Positions 1 to 11,845 are shown, numbered from the stretch's first letter. The stretch: DNA of 64,000 nt from Arachidicoccus sp. (GCA_028283605.1 JAPWKH010000033.1:186001-250000); one strand, 5' to 3'. Notes: a model not told the origin generated them from the letters alone. A program made the numbers and translations.

Positions 1-2
1 TA

Positions 3-2651
3 AAGGGAAATAATAATGAATTGTATTTCATCGTTTTGGCGGGAACGGAAAAAGTGTATTTGGATGGCCAGCTTTTGCAACGTGGCGCTTCGCAGGATTA
101 TACAATTGATTACAATCAGGCGGAAATAACTTTTATGCCTCGCCACATGATTACAAGTAATAGCCGTGTGCAAGTGGAATTTGAATACGCTGCCGAGAAC
201 TATACCAACTATCAGGTTTACTTAAATAATGAAACGGACTTTGGCAAGAAATTCAAACTTACCATTTCGGCGTATAATAATCAGGATTCAAAAAATTCGC
301 CCATTAACCAATCGCTTGATTCCGGTAGTATTGCCTTTTTGAGAAATATTGGCGACAGTGTTCAGAATGCATTTTATCCGATAGCGCAAAAAGATACCTT
401 CTCGGTAAGTGCAATTATGTATAAAAAAATTGATACAGTTGTAAATCAGGTTCACGATTCGGTTTACGTTTATTCTACCGATCCTACAAATGCTTTTTAT
501 AGATTATCTTTTGTGGCTGTAGGAGCGAATAAAGGAAATTACGTGCAATTATTAAATGGTGCGAACGGGCAGGTTTTTCAATGGGTTGCACCTGTAAACG
601 GTGTTCCGCAAGGTGAATATGAAGCCGCTCAATTTCTCGTAGCGCCTAAGAAGCAACAGATTTTCAGTATAAAAGGAGAATATCAGCTGGATAGCAATAC
701 ATTGGTTCGCGCGCAGCTGGCACAGAGCAATACAAATCCCAATACTTTTGGCCCCAAAAATCCTGATCATTTAGGTTTTGCAGGAAAAGTAGAAGTGATA
801 AATAACTTCCGTTTCAGGACAAAAAGAAATAAAGAATATACATTAACAACCAACGGAAGTTTTGAATCTGAATCGGAATTTTTTAAAACTATTGAACCTT
901 TGCGCGATGTGGAATTTGACCGTGACTGGGGCTTGCAGATTATTCCCTCTCAAGCTTCTGAAAAATATGGGCAATTGAATACCATGTTGAAAGACAGCGC
1001 AGGTAATTTTCTCAATTATAAATTTGCAGCATATTTGCGCGGCGATGGTTACAAAGGATTCAGAAATGAAGCAGCCAGCAAATACACTTCTAAAAACGGT
1101 TGGAATTTTGATGAAGATGTAAAATTCACATCCATCTCCATGCCGCAAAACAAAGGATATTATTTTGTGCCGAATGCAGACATTAGCAAAACTTTTTCTA
1201 AACTTGGCAATTATACGATAGGAGCAAATTATTATGCTGAAAATAATAATATTCGTAATGCTGCTGTCGATTCGGTGTGGGCATCAAGTTATGCTTTCAA
1301 CACATTTACAGCATACATAAAATCCGACCCGGCAAAGAGGAATAACTGGGCTTTGACATATACGCAAAGAACGGACAAAGCGCCTTTCGGAAAAGATTTG
1401 GTACAAACCGATCACAGCAGAAATCTTAGCCTTCAGGCGGAGTTGATGAAAAATCAACATCAGCAATTACGCCTCACGGCGACATATCGACAATTATATG
1501 TGGACGATACATCTGTCTTGATCAATCAGCAATCCGATAAAAGTTTTCTCGGGAGGCTGGAATATTTTGTAAATGTAAAAAAAGGATTTCTTACCGGCAA
1601 TCTTTTATATGATGTAGGTTCCGGGCAAGAGCAACAAATGAATTACACGTTTTATGAAGTATCGGCAGGGCAGGGGCAATATACCTGGACGGATTTAAAC
1701 AATGATGGTATTCAGCAACTCAACGAATTTCAGATAGCTGTTTTTTCCGATCAAGCTACGTTTATAAAAATATTTACACCAACGAATGTGTATATCAAAG
1801 CAAATTATACTACGCTCAATTACAGTCTTGCGTTGAATCCTAAAATGCTTTTTGATAATAAAAAAGAATTGACTCGTTGGCAAAAACGCCTTAGTAAAAT
1901 AAGTTTCCAATCGTCTTTACAATCAGCCAAAAAACAGGTAGCGGACGGCGGGCCGGAATTTAATCCGTTTGATCATCATGTTGCCGATACTGCATTGCTT
2001 AATCTTACCTATATATTTAGCAATACATTATCGATAAATAAATTTGATTCGAAGTGGGGCATCGATATTTCAAGGCTTCTCAACCGCAATAAAGCTTTAC
2101 TTACTTACGGTTCGCAAAGTACACAAAACGACAGTTGGTCATTTAAAGGGCGGCTGAATTTTGCAAAAGCTTATACCGTAAACTTTGAACAGCGAATTCT
2201 TGATAATTCAATGATTACGCCTGCATTTGATAATCAGAATTATGCGTTTAAAACTTATGCTTCCATTCCGTCTTTTACTTATACCAATGGAACTAAATGG
2301 CGAACGACTTTTGGTTATAATTATCAAACTGCAAAAAATAAAACTGAATACGGCGGTGAGCAAATGAAAAGCAACGCCTTGAATTTCGAAGCCAAATACA
2401 ATGCTGTACAAAACACGAGCATTACCGCACAATTTTTATTTACAAATATTAATTATACCGGAGATGCGAGCACTACAGTAAGCTATACTATTTTGCAAGG
2501 CTTATTGCCGGGCAAAAATTTTCAATGGACGCTTAATTTTACCAAACGGCTGATGAATAATATAGAAATAAATTTTCAATACCAGGGACGTAAGCCGGGC
2601 GACACCAAACTCATCAATATCGGCACGGCGAGCGTAAGAGCGATTTTGTAA
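3..2651 (+). CDS. Large outer-membrane beta-barrel-type protein, 5' end outside window
   Basis: The reading frame is open from the left edge, so this is the C-terminal ~883 residues of a longer protein; the TTG at 21 is not a credible start. The first ~70 residues have a conserved-looking segment about a stated value and an inferred 'YTIDY' strand, followed by hundreds of residues of alternating polar and aromatic strands ending in a short strand at the C-terminus. This composition suggests a large transmembrane barrel in the outer membrane. I recognise it only as a type of conserved hypothetical protein of Bacteroidota and cannot name a substrate or partner. It ends 53 bases before the next gene. 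A TonB-dependent receptor is possible, but no plug domain can be seen in the part present. Confidence 0.6.
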   Translation, partial: KGNNNELYFIVLAGTEKVYLDGQLLQRGASQDYTIDYNQAEITFMPRHMITSNSRVQVEFEYAAENYTNYQVYLNNETDFGKKFKLTISAYNNQDSKNSPINQSLDSGSIAFLRNIGDSVQNAFYPIAQKDTFSVSAIMYKKIDTVVNQVHDSVYVYSTDPTNAFYRLSFVAVGANKGNYVQLLNGANGQVFQWVAPVNGVPQGEYEAAQFLVAPKKQQIFSIKGEYQLDSNTLVRAQLAQSNTNPNTFGPKNPDHLGFAGKVEVINNFRFRTKRNKEYTLTTNGSFESESEFFKTIEPLRDVEFDRDWGLQIIPSQASEKYGQLNTMLKDSAGNFLNYKFAAYLRGDGYKGFRNEAASKYTSKNGWNFDEDVKFTSISMPQNKGYYFVPNADISKTFSKLGNYTIGANYYAENNNIRNAAVDSVWASSYAFNTFTAYIKSDPAKRNNWALTYTQRTDKAPFGKDLVQTDHSRNLSLQAELMKNQHQQLRLTATYRQLYVDDTSVLINQQSDKSFLGRLEYFVNVKKGFLTGNLLYDVGSGQEQQMNYTFYEVSAGQGQYTWTDLNNDGIQQLNEFQIAVFSDQATFIKIFTPTNVYIKANYTTLNYSLALNPKMLFDNKKELTRWQKRLSKISFQSSLQSAKKQVADGGPEFNPFDHHVADTALLNLTYIFSNTLSINKFDSKWGIDISRLLNRNKALLTYGSQSTQNDSWSFKGRLNFAKAYTVNFEQRILDNSMITPAFDNQNYAFKTYASIPSFTYTNGTKWRTTFGYNYQTAKNKTEYGGEQMKSNALNFEAKYNAVQNTSITAQFLFTNINYTGDASTTVSYTILQGLLPGKNFQWTLNFTKRLMNNIEINFQYQGRKPGDTKLINIGTASVRAIL

Positions 2652-2704
2652 ATTTTGTAAATGATTGTAACTTGTAAAATCTTTTTACATTTAAAACAGT
2701 AAAT

Positions 2705-3073
2705 ATGAAAACTTTCATCTTTATCTGTGTAATTGTGCTCGGTGTAATTTTTTCTTCTTTTACAAAAAGTGCTAAAGAAAGAAAAATATATTATTATTTC
2801 TGTACGTCGAATATTCGAAATAATACAAGTACACAATCAGGTAATATTTTTACATATACTGGAATACATAAACTAAAAGGTAATGAAACTTTGATAAAAG
2901 AAAAAACACAAGCTTGGGGAGATTTTATAAAAAGAAATTGTTCAAATATTAATGGATACTCGAGTGATTTAAATTATTATGATACAAAAGAAAAAGCGCA
3001 GAAAGTCTATAATGAAATTTTAAAAGATTATTTAAACAAGAATGGATATATTTTAAAGAAAGTAAATTTTTAA
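2705..3073 (+). CDS. Small secreted hypothetical protein
   Basis: A 122-residue protein that I do not recognise. Residues 1 to about 22 form a hydrophobic signal peptide (MKTFIFICVIVLGVIFSS). The mature part is Lys/Asn/Tyr-rich, with two cysteines (in YYFCTS and KRNCSN) that could form a disulfide in the periplasm. The gene is more AT-rich than its neighbours. It lies 53 bases after the outer-membrane protein gene on the same strand and is followed by a hairpin terminator. The ATG at 2705 directly precedes the signal peptide. Confidence 0.5.
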   Translation: MKTFIFICVIVLGVIFSSFTKSAKERKIYYYFCTSNIRNNTSTQSGNIFTYTGIHKLKGNETLIKEKTQAWGDFIKRNCSNINGYSSDLNYYDTKEKAQKVYNEILKDYLNKNGYILKKVNF

Positions 3074-3098
3074 TTATACTTTTTGGAAGTTCATATTT

Positions 3099-3127
3099 AA
3101 ATCGAGATGAGTGTTTCGATTTTTTTA
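3099..3127 (+). terminator. Rho-independent terminator after the small secreted protein
   Basis: AAATCGA and TCGATTT form a 7-bp stem with a ~10-base loop, followed by a run of T. It lies 26 bases after the stop codon at 3073. Confidence 0.6.
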
Positions 3128-3153
3128 TGCTAAAAATCAATATGCCTTTCATT

Positions 3154-3161
3154 TATATTTG
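3154..3161 (+). promoter_or_regulatory. Bacteroidota -7 box for the M1 aminopeptidase gene
   Basis: TATATTTG matches the TAnnTTTG consensus of the phylum and lies 36 bases before the ATG at 3197. Confidence 0.45.
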
Positions 3162-3196
3162 TAAAATACAATCTTTATCTCACACAAATAATACGA

Positions 3197-5761
3197 ATGC
3201 GGAAATTTTTATTCTTTGTTTCAGCAACATTTTTTATATATACATTATATGCTCAGCAAAGTTTATCCATCGAAAATGGCATCATCCGTCAATTGGCAGA
3301 ATACAGAAAGACCACAATAAGCAACATACATTATACATTAAATTTCTCCATTCCCGGCAGCCGGAACGCAGCTATTGAAGGAGAAGAAATGCTTTCTTTT
3401 TCTTACAAAAAACAAAATAAAATTCCTTTACAAATAGATTTTAAAAACGATTCAGATGCAGTACACTCGCTCATTGTAAATGGCGTTTCCATACATCCTG
3501 ATTATAAAAATGAACATATTGTTATAGCTGATAATTATTTAAAGCAAGGATTAAATAAGGTACAATTAAAATTTATCGCAGGTGATGCAGCGCTGAATAG
3601 GAGAGGAGATTTTATGTACACATTGTTGGTACCTGACCATGCGAGAACGATGTTTCCATGTTTTGATCAACCTGATTTAAAAGCAACATTTTCATTGGCA
3701 TTAACACTGCCTAAAGATTGGCAAGCAATTACTAACGGTGCATTATTAAAAGATTCTTTTACAGGCGGCGATTGGAAGAATTATAAATTTGAAATCTCTG
3801 ATACTATTCCAACCTATCTTTTTGCATTCGCCGCTGGGAGATTTAAAACAGCCGAAGAAGATTTTAATCAGCAAAAAATTACTTTATTATATCGCGAAAC
3901 GGATTCTGCAAAAATTGCAAACAGTCTCGATTCCATTTTTAGTATCTATAAACGTTCGGTTGATTTTTGTCAACGATGGACAGGCATTCCTTATCCTTTT
4001 CAAAAATATGGTATGATTGCAATTCCTGACTTCCAGTTCGGCGGCATGGAACATCCGGGAGCTATTTTATTTCAGAATGCCTCTTTGTTTTTGGATAAAA
4101 ATGCCACGCAAACACAGTTCAATACACGTTCCAATTTAATTGCGCATGAAGTGGCGCATCAATGGTTCGGCGATATGGTTACAATGAAATGGTTCAATGA
4201 TGTTTGGATGAAAGAAGTGTTTGCCAATTTTATGGCTGATAAAAGTACAAGTACATTTATAAATCAAAAAGAATACGATATAAAATTTTTAACTACGCAC
4301 GTGCCGGCCGCTTATAATGTGGACAGAACTTTAGGTGCAAATCCGGTAAGGCAAACTTTGGATAATCTGCAAAATGCAGGAATGCTGTACGGGCCGATTA
4401 TTTACGACAAGGCGCCGATAGTAATGCGCCAATTGGAAATGATGATGGGAGCAGAAAATTTCAGAAAAGGTGTGGATGAATATTTGCATAAATATGCTTA
4501 TGCAAATGCTTCATGGCCCGATTTAATAAATATATTGGACAAGCATACCGAGCTTGATTTAAAACAATGGAACAAAGTTTGGGTAAATGAACCCGGCAGG
4601 CCGATCATCAATGACTCCATTATATATGACCATAATAAAATACAATCTTTTTACATAGTTCAACATCCGGAAAAAGCCGGATCGAAAAAAGTTTGGCAAC
4701 AAAAAATCAATGTCGCGTTGTTTTACACCGATTCGGTACATATTATAAATGTAAATTTATCCGATGTGAAGCAAGCCGTAAAAGAGGCACAGAATTTACA
4801 GAAACCTTTATTTGTTTTATTAAATGCATCCGGTATTGGTTACGGAGTTTTTCATGCTGATACAATGGAAGAAAAATATATCGATCTTATCAAAGATTCT
4901 GTCAGCCGTACTTCAGTTTATATTTCTTTGTATGAAAATATGCTGAACGGAAAAGGAAATAATCCGGAGCGCTTAATGCATTTTTTTCTTGATAGATTAA
5001 GTAAAGAAGATAATGAACTCATCTTACGATTACTTACAAATTATATTGCTGCTTGTTATTGGGAATTTGTTTCTAAAAATAAAAGAATTAATAATGCTGC
5101 AATGCTGGAAAGCTACGTGTGGCAAGCGATGCAGTTGCAAAGCAAAGCCAATAATAAAAAAATATTATTCGATTGCTATGCAGCAAATTTTATTTCCTCG
5201 AATGCGTATGATACTCTATTCGCAATATGGAAAAATCAAACACCGCCAAAAGGAATTATCTTAAATGAAGACGATTACACCGCTTTGGCATTATCATTAG
5301 GATTACGAAGTAATAATAATGCCTCAATTTTAAACGAGCAATTGAAACGTATTAAAAACAACGATAGAATCATTCGTTTTAAAATCATTATGAATGCTGC
5401 ATCTTCAGATGAAAAAACACGTAACGATTTTTTTAATTCTTTATCTGAAAAACAAAACCGAATCAATGAATCTGCAATCCTGTCATCCTTGTCTTATCTT
5501 CATCATCCTTTAAGGCAAAGTACATCGCAAAAATACTTGAAAAGAACATTGGAACTGTTGGAAGAAATTCAAAAAACCGGTGATATATTTTTTTCCGACG
5601 GTTGGTTGAAAACAACTTTCTCCAATTATCAAGATGCAGATGCATTCAGCATTGTGCAAGCGTTTTTGCAATCACATCCTAATTATAACGAAGTGTTGAA
5701 AAATAAAATCTTACAGGCAACGGATAATTTAAGAAGAGCGCAGGAATTAATAAAAGAGTAA
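3197..5761 (+). CDS. M1 family zinc aminopeptidase, secreted
   Basis: An 854-residue metallopeptidase that removes N-terminal amino acids from peptides. Residues 1-19 are a signal peptide ending at YA-QQ, so it acts in the periplasm or outside the cell. The family signature is complete: GGMEHPG near residue 280 (the GxMEN-type exopeptidase motif, here with His in place of Asn) and HEVAH at 317-321 followed by Glu340, the HExxH-18-E zinc site. The N-terminal beta domain precedes the catalytic domain, and the last ~300 residues form the helical C-terminal domain. The gene has its own -7 box and stands alone between an unrelated hypothetical gene and the convergent pyrG. The reaction class is secure; peptide preference is unknown. 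Confidence 0.9.
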   Translation: MRKFLFFVSATFFIYTLYAQQSLSIENGIIRQLAEYRKTTISNIHYTLNFSIPGSRNAAIEGEEMLSFSYKKQNKIPLQIDFKNDSDAVHSLIVNGVSIHPDYKNEHIVIADNYLKQGLNKVQLKFIAGDAALNRRGDFMYTLLVPDHARTMFPCFDQPDLKATFSLALTLPKDWQAITNGALLKDSFTGGDWKNYKFEISDTIPTYLFAFAAGRFKTAEEDFNQQKITLLYRETDSAKIANSLDSIFSIYKRSVDFCQRWTGIPYPFQKYGMIAIPDFQFGGMEHPGAILFQNASLFLDKNATQTQFNTRSNLIAHEVAHQWFGDMVTMKWFNDVWMKEVFANFMADKSTSTFINQKEYDIKFLTTHVPAAYNVDRTLGANPVRQTLDNLQNAGMLYGPIIYDKAPIVMRQLEMMMGAENFRKGVDEYLHKYAYANASWPDLINILDKHTELDLKQWNKVWVNEPGRPIINDSIIYDHNKIQSFYIVQHPEKAGSKKVWQQKINVALFYTDSVHIINVNLSDVKQAVKEAQNLQKPLFVLLNASGIGYGVFHADTMEEKYIDLIKDSVSRTSVYISLYENMLNGKGNNPERLMHFFLDRLSKEDNELILRLLTNYIAACYWEFVSKNKRINNAAMLESYVWQAMQLQSKANNKKILFDCYAANFISSNAYDTLFAIWKNQTPPKGIILNEDDYTALALSLGLRSNNNASILNEQLKRIKNNDRIIRFKIIMNAASSDEKTRNDFFNSLSEKQNRINESAILSSLSYLHHPLRQSTSQKYLKRTLELLEEIQKTGDIFFSDGWLKTTFSNYQDADAFSIVQAFLQSHPNYNEVLKNKILQATDNLRRAQELIKE

Positions 5762-5797
5762 ATAGATTTCTCCCATCATATCCGATTATGCTATTGA

Positions 5798-7459
<1,662 letters not shown>

Positions 7460-7509
7460 TTACTAAAAAAATTCACTCGCAGAAAAGAATATTTTTACGA
7501 ATGATATCT

Positions 7510-7568
7510 ATGACCTTGTGCTATTTGTCCGGAAATTAAAATAGAATCTGTTTTAATAGAGAGGTCAT
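7510..7568 (-). promoter_or_regulatory. Hairpin in the pyrG leader
   Basis: Outer arms ATGACCT (7510-7516) and AGGTCAT (7562-7568) enclose a second perfect stem, ATTAAAA (7535-7541) with TTTTAAT (7551-7557). The minus-strand -7 box at 7570-7577 would place the transcript start near 7563-7566, so the leader begins in or just inside the outer arm. The inner stem would be fully transcribed. It resembles no leader class I can name. Confidence 0.35.
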
Positions 7569-7569
7569 G

Positions 7570-7577
7570 CAAAGATA
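7570..7577 (-). promoter_or_regulatory. Bacteroidota -7 box for pyrG
   Basis: TATCTTTG on the minus strand is an exact TAnnTTTG match, about 130 bases before the pyrG start codon. Confidence 0.5.
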
Positions 7578-7797
7578 GAAGATTTTTTGTCGGGAAAAAA
7601 ATTTATGAAGCAAGAAGCTTTTTTTATTTGTCTATTATGAAAAATATTTTTCAATAGATCATTAGGATTATAGGAAAAATGCTCGAAGTAATTTATGGCA
7701 GGAAAAATTATTCTCTATGCATTTGTATTTTAAAAAGATAAATGACAAAGCAAATAATCCGTTGATTTTTATGGAAAATTTTAGATAGCAAAGCCAT

Positions 7798-7805
7798 TAT
7801 CTTTG
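7798..7805 (+). promoter_or_regulatory. Bacteroidota -7 box almost touching the rluD-type start
   Basis: TATCTTTG ends only 4 bases before the ATG at 7810. The usual distance from -7 box to transcript start would put the first transcribed base at or inside the start codon, so the message may be leaderless. No good upstream -33 element was seen at the usual spacing. Confidence 0.4.
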
Positions 7806-7809
7806 CGCC

Positions 7810-8865
7810 ATGCAAGAAGAAAATGATTTTTTGCAAGAAGAGCAGCAGGAAGAGCTTTATGAAAAGAAAACATTTATCATTGATAAAGGGCAGGAACCTT
7901 TACGGATAGATAAATGGATGCATGCACGTATCGAAAATTCTACGCGCAACAAAATTCAAAAAGGCATTGATGCAGGATTTTTAACGGTAAACGGCCATGT
8001 GATTAAAAGCAATTATCGTGTAAAGCCGGGCGATAAAATTGTTTGGATTTCGCTTATAAATCCTGAATTGTCCGAGATTATTCCTGAAGATATTCCGCTT
8101 GAATTTGTGTATGAAGATGATGCTGTAATGGTTATCAACAAGCCGCCGAATATGGTAGTTCATCCCGGCGTGGGAAATTATTCCGGCACTTTGCTAAATG
8201 GTGTTGCGTATCATTTACTTCAACAAAATCCGCATTTAAATGAAGAAGATTTGCCACGTTTTGGACTCGTGCATCGTATTGATAAAAATACTACAGGATT
8301 AATTGTTTTGGCAAAAACAGGCGATGCTGCCTCTAATCTCGCTAAGCAATTCTTTAATCATACCGTTTCGAGAAAATACATTGCGGTAGTTTGGGGAAAT
8401 GTGGAAGAAGATGAAGGGACAATTAATGTACACATTGCACGTCACGAGCGTTTCAGGAAAATGTTTACAACCTATCCCGAAGGCGATAAAGGCAAACACG
8501 CGATTACGCATTACAAAGTTTTGGAGCGGTTGAATTATGTAACTGTAGTAGAATGCATTCTGGAAACAGGCCGCACGCACCAAATTCGTGTTCACATGAA
8601 ATCTATCGGGCACACACTTTTCAACGATTGGGAATATGGCGGCGATAAAATTTTGAAAGGAACAATTTATACAAAATACAAGCAGTTTGTCGATAACTGT
8701 TTTGAAGTTTGTCCGCGTTGTGCGTTGCATGCAAAAACATTGGGCTTCGATCACCCTGTAACAGGAGAAAGAATGTTTTTCGAATCTGAACTTCCAAACG
8801 ATATGCAACAACTTATTGAAAAATGGGAAAAATATGTGCGCAATGTTAAACTGAACGACGAATAA
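7810..8865 (+). CDS. rluD: RluD-type 23S rRNA pseudouridine synthase
   Basis: A 351-residue RluA/RluD family enzyme that isomerises specific uridines in RNA to pseudouridine, for RluD in helix 69 of 23S rRNA. An acidic N-terminus (1-20) is followed by an S4 RNA-binding domain (about 30-95, with LRIDKWMHARIE and a VKPGD turn). The catalytic domain has Asp158 in the signature HRIDKNTTGLIVLAKT and a later GRTHQIRVHMKSIGH motif. Length and domain order fit RluD rather than the shorter RluA, but RluC-like specificity cannot be excluded. It is monocistronic and its start codon nearly abuts a -7 box. Confidence 0.88.
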   Translation: MQEENDFLQEEQQEELYEKKTFIIDKGQEPLRIDKWMHARIENSTRNKIQKGIDAGFLTVNGHVIKSNYRVKPGDKIVWISLINPELSEIIPEDIPLEFVYEDDAVMVINKPPNMVVHPGVGNYSGTLLNGVAYHLLQQNPHLNEEDLPRFGLVHRIDKNTTGLIVLAKTGDAASNLAKQFFNHTVSRKYIAVVWGNVEEDEGTINVHIARHERFRKMFTTYPEGDKGKHAITHYKVLERLNYVTVVECILETGRTHQIRVHMKSIGHTLFNDWEYGGDKILKGTIYTKYKQFVDNCFEVCPRCALHAKTLGFDHPVTGERMFFESELPNDMQQLIEKWEKYVRNVKLNDE

Positions 8866-8888
8866 ATATTATGGAATAAAAAATACGA

Positions 8889-8896
8889 TATATTTG
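8889..8896 (+). promoter_or_regulatory. Bacteroidota -7 box for the M16 protease gene
   Basis: TATATTTG lies 33 bases before the ATG at 8929. Confidence 0.45.
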
Positions 8897-8928
8897 TTTT
8901 ATCTAAAATTTAAATAAAATGATTCTTT

Positions 8929-11784
8929 ATGCGTAAAAATACCTTTACAATAACCTTTCTCACATTATTATTTATATTCTTTGGTGGCTTTTCTTATGCA
9001 CAAACCATAAATCTCGCTCAGCCATTACCGATGGATTCAACCGTTACCAAGGGTCAATTATCCAACGGCCTTACATATTATATTAAGCCCAATAAAAAAC
9101 CTGAACAAAAAGTTGAGCTGAGGCTTGTAGTAAAAGCCGGCTCTATTCTGGAAAATGATAATCAGCAAGGGCTTGCTCATTTTATGGAACACATGAACTT
9201 TAACGGGCTGAAACATTATCCGAAAAATGATCTTGTAAATTATCTTCAAAAAATTGGCGTTCAGTTTGGCGCAGATCTTAATGCTTATACATCATGGGAC
9301 AGAACTTATTTTTATCTTCCGATACCTACAGATAATCCTGATAATTTAAAAAATGCATTTCAGATTGTGGCAGACTGGGCTGGCGGAGCATTAATATCTA
9401 CAGATGAAGTAAATGATGAAAGGCATGTAATTTTAGAAGAATCGAGAATGCGTTCCAAAAGTGCAAGTTGGAGAATGCTGACGGAATATTTCCCTGCATT
9501 ATCAAACGGATCAAGATATGCAGACAGATTCCCTATTGGAAGAGATAGTATAATATTAAATGCAAATCCTGACAGAATAAGAGAATTTTATCATGATTGG
9601 TATCGCCCGGATTTGCAGGCAGTAATTGTTGTAGGAGATATTACTGTACCGCAAGCAAAAGAATATATTGAAAAATATTTTGGCGGATTAAAAAATCCAT
9701 CTGACGAAAAGCCGCGCAATTATTATGATATTGCTCCGTATTCTTCCAAAAAAGCGTTGGTAATTACGGATTCTGAAGCTACTTCTTACAATATTTCTTT
9801 GTTATATCCCGCACATAAAGTAAGGATAGAAAAAACGCTGGAAGATTATAAAAATGATTTGGTACGCAGCATTATGATTCAAGGTTTAAACAGAAAGCTG
9901 AGAGACCTTACACAAAGTGCAAATCCACCTTTTACTTCCGCAGGTGCAGATATTGGCGGAAATATCGGGCTGGCATTAAACAATGAAGGGTTTGAATTAG
10001 ATATAAGGCCTATAGACAATATTAAAACCTCTGTAAATGCTGCGATAGCTACGCTGTTGCAGGTAGAAAAATACGGCCTGTCCGAAAACGATATTTCCAT
10101 TTCAAAAAAACAATATTTGTCCGGATTGGAAAATGCTTATAATGAGCGAAATACTACGGAATCGGCATCTTATACAGATGAGTTGGCAGATAATTTTACT
10201 AACGGAGAGCCTGTCGTCGGCATTACTAACGAATACAATTATGTAAAAGAATTATTACCTGCTATTACGCCGCAAGATGTAAATGCAGCCGCACAAAAAT
10301 GGCTGTCTGAAAATCAAAATTATTTCGCTTTCATTACAGGTCCTTCAAAAGGCAAGATAGATTTACCCACAGATTCCGGGCTGCTTCAGATAATCGACGA
10401 AGCATTTAAGCAACAACCGGAAAAGCCTAAAGAAGTAGCGCAGGATTCTACACTTTTAGAGTCAGTGCCTTCTCCCGGTAAAATTATAAGTGAAACGAAA
10501 GATGCGGATTTGGGAACCACAACATATACACTGAGTAATGGTGTAAAAGTGACTGTAAAGCCTACAACCTTTAAAAGCGATGAAATAGTTTTTTCCGGTG
10601 TGAAATATGGCGGTACAGGACAGTATGGCGTTGCAGATAAATCAAATATTACGTTCTTGTCAAGTGTAATAGGCACGATGGGTTATGGTAAATTTACTCC
10701 AACTGCTTTACATGATTTTCTCTCAGGGAAAAATGTGAATCTGTCCGTTAATATGGGAAATATTTCCAATAATGTAAGCGGTGGTTCGTCAGTAAAAGAT
10801 TTGCCTGCATTGTTAGAATTAAATTATCTGAAACTCACTTCGCCGCGTATTGACAGTACTTTATACAAAGGATTTATTACAAAAATAAAATCACAAATAC
10901 AATTTTTGAAGTCCAACCCTTCATACGCTTTTCAGGATAGTTTAAACAAAGTGCTTTATCATAATGATCCATTAGCGCCGATAACTTTGCCTTCATTCAG
11001 TGATATTGATAAAATCGATATGCAACGCGTCATTGAAATTTACAAAAAACAATTTAGTTACGCAGACGGTTTTCATTTCTTTATTGTAGGAAATATTAAT
11101 GAGAATGATTTAAAACCATTAATTGAAAAGTATATCGCAAGCCTTCCTGCAAACGGTCTTAAACCAACATATAAGGACAATGGTTTGCGCGCAGTAAATG
11201 GAAATAAAACATTTAATTTTTACAAGGGAGCCGACCAAAAAAGTACTATCGTTCAATTGTATCATGGAGAAACTACATATACCGAAGACTTGGCGTTTAA
11301 GGCCAATATACTTGCCGAAGCCATGACCATTAAAATAATTGATACTATAAGAGAAAAGATGCAAGCGATATATAGCGGAAGTGCGTTTGCGTCTGTAGTG
11401 GAATTGCCTTACGGCCATTATACGGTTGGAACACAAATGCCCTGCGGCCCGGAAAATGTAGATAAAATATTAAACGAGCTGAATAAGGAAGTTGCACAAT
11501 ATAAAAAATCAGGCGTATCTGAAGGCGACCTTGAAAAAGTAAAAAAAGGGTTACTGGAAAAGCATAAAGAATCTCTTAAGCAAAATGATTATTGGTCAGG
11601 GCAACTGGAGAATATTTTATTCTGGAATCACAAAAAATCAAGATTCCTGAATTATGAAAAAGAAGTAAATGCCGTAACGCCGGTTGATTTAAAAGCTACC
11701 GCCAATGAACTTTTACGCGGAAGTGTATTTACTGCTGTTTCTTATCCTGAACAGCATACAACAAATACGCCTCCGTCCAAATAA
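8929..11784 (+). CDS. M16 family zinc protease (pitrilysin/processing-peptidase type), secreted
   Basis: A 951-residue protein with a signal peptide (cleavage near SYA-QT, about residue 24). The inverted zinc motif HxxEH is His84-Phe-Met-Glu87-His88, and the downstream DERHVILEE segment (Glu164 region) supplies the third ligand. The protein contains two M16-like halves; the second (from about residue 520) lacks HxxEH, as usual for the inactive half in this family. These peptidases degrade or process short polypeptides in the periplasm. The gene has its own -7 box and ends before a clear terminator, so it appears monocistronic. Confidence 0.9.
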   Translation: MRKNTFTITFLTLLFIFFGGFSYAQTINLAQPLPMDSTVTKGQLSNGLTYYIKPNKKPEQKVELRLVVKAGSILENDNQQGLAHFMEHMNFNGLKHYPKNDLVNYLQKIGVQFGADLNAYTSWDRTYFYLPIPTDNPDNLKNAFQIVADWAGGALISTDEVNDERHVILEESRMRSKSASWRMLTEYFPALSNGSRYADRFPIGRDSIILNANPDRIREFYHDWYRPDLQAVIVVGDITVPQAKEYIEKYFGGLKNPSDEKPRNYYDIAPYSSKKALVITDSEATSYNISLLYPAHKVRIEKTLEDYKNDLVRSIMIQGLNRKLRDLTQSANPPFTSAGADIGGNIGLALNNEGFELDIRPIDNIKTSVNAAIATLLQVEKYGLSENDISISKKQYLSGLENAYNERNTTESASYTDELADNFTNGEPVVGITNEYNYVKELLPAITPQDVNAAAQKWLSENQNYFAFITGPSKGKIDLPTDSGLLQIIDEAFKQQPEKPKEVAQDSTLLESVPSPGKIISETKDADLGTTTYTLSNGVKVTVKPTTFKSDEIVFSGVKYGGTGQYGVADKSNITFLSSVIGTMGYGKFTPTALHDFLSGKNVNLSVNMGNISNNVSGGSSVKDLPALLELNYLKLTSPRIDSTLYKGFITKIKSQIQFLKSNPSYAFQDSLNKVLYHNDPLAPITLPSFSDIDKIDMQRVIEIYKKQFSYADGFHFFIVGNINENDLKPLIEKYIASLPANGLKPTYKDNGLRAVNGNKTFNFYKGADQKSTIVQLYHGETTYTEDLAFKANILAEAMTIKIIDTIREKMQAIYSGSAFASVVELPYGHYTVGTQMPCGPENVDKILNELNKEVAQYKKSGVSEGDLEKVKKGLLEKHKESLKQNDYWSGQLENILFWNHKKSRFLNYEKEVNAVTPVDLKATANELLRGSVFTAVSYPEQHTTNTPPSK

Positions 11785-11810
11785 TTTTACATATACATTT
11801 TTTTTGATTT

Positions 11811-11845
11811 AAAGAGATTGCTCAAACGGGCAATCTCTTTAAATA
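11811..11845 (+). terminator. Terminator after the M16 protease gene
   Basis: AAAGAGATTGC (11811-11821) pairs perfectly with GCAATCTCTTT (11830-11840) across an 8-base loop, followed by AT-rich sequence with few T in a row. It lies 27 bases after the stop codon. Confidence 0.65.

Noticed and set aside
8299-8811. Minus-strand 170-residue frame
   Set aside because: Antisense shadow of the pseudouridine synthase gene, with no promoter or recognisable domain.
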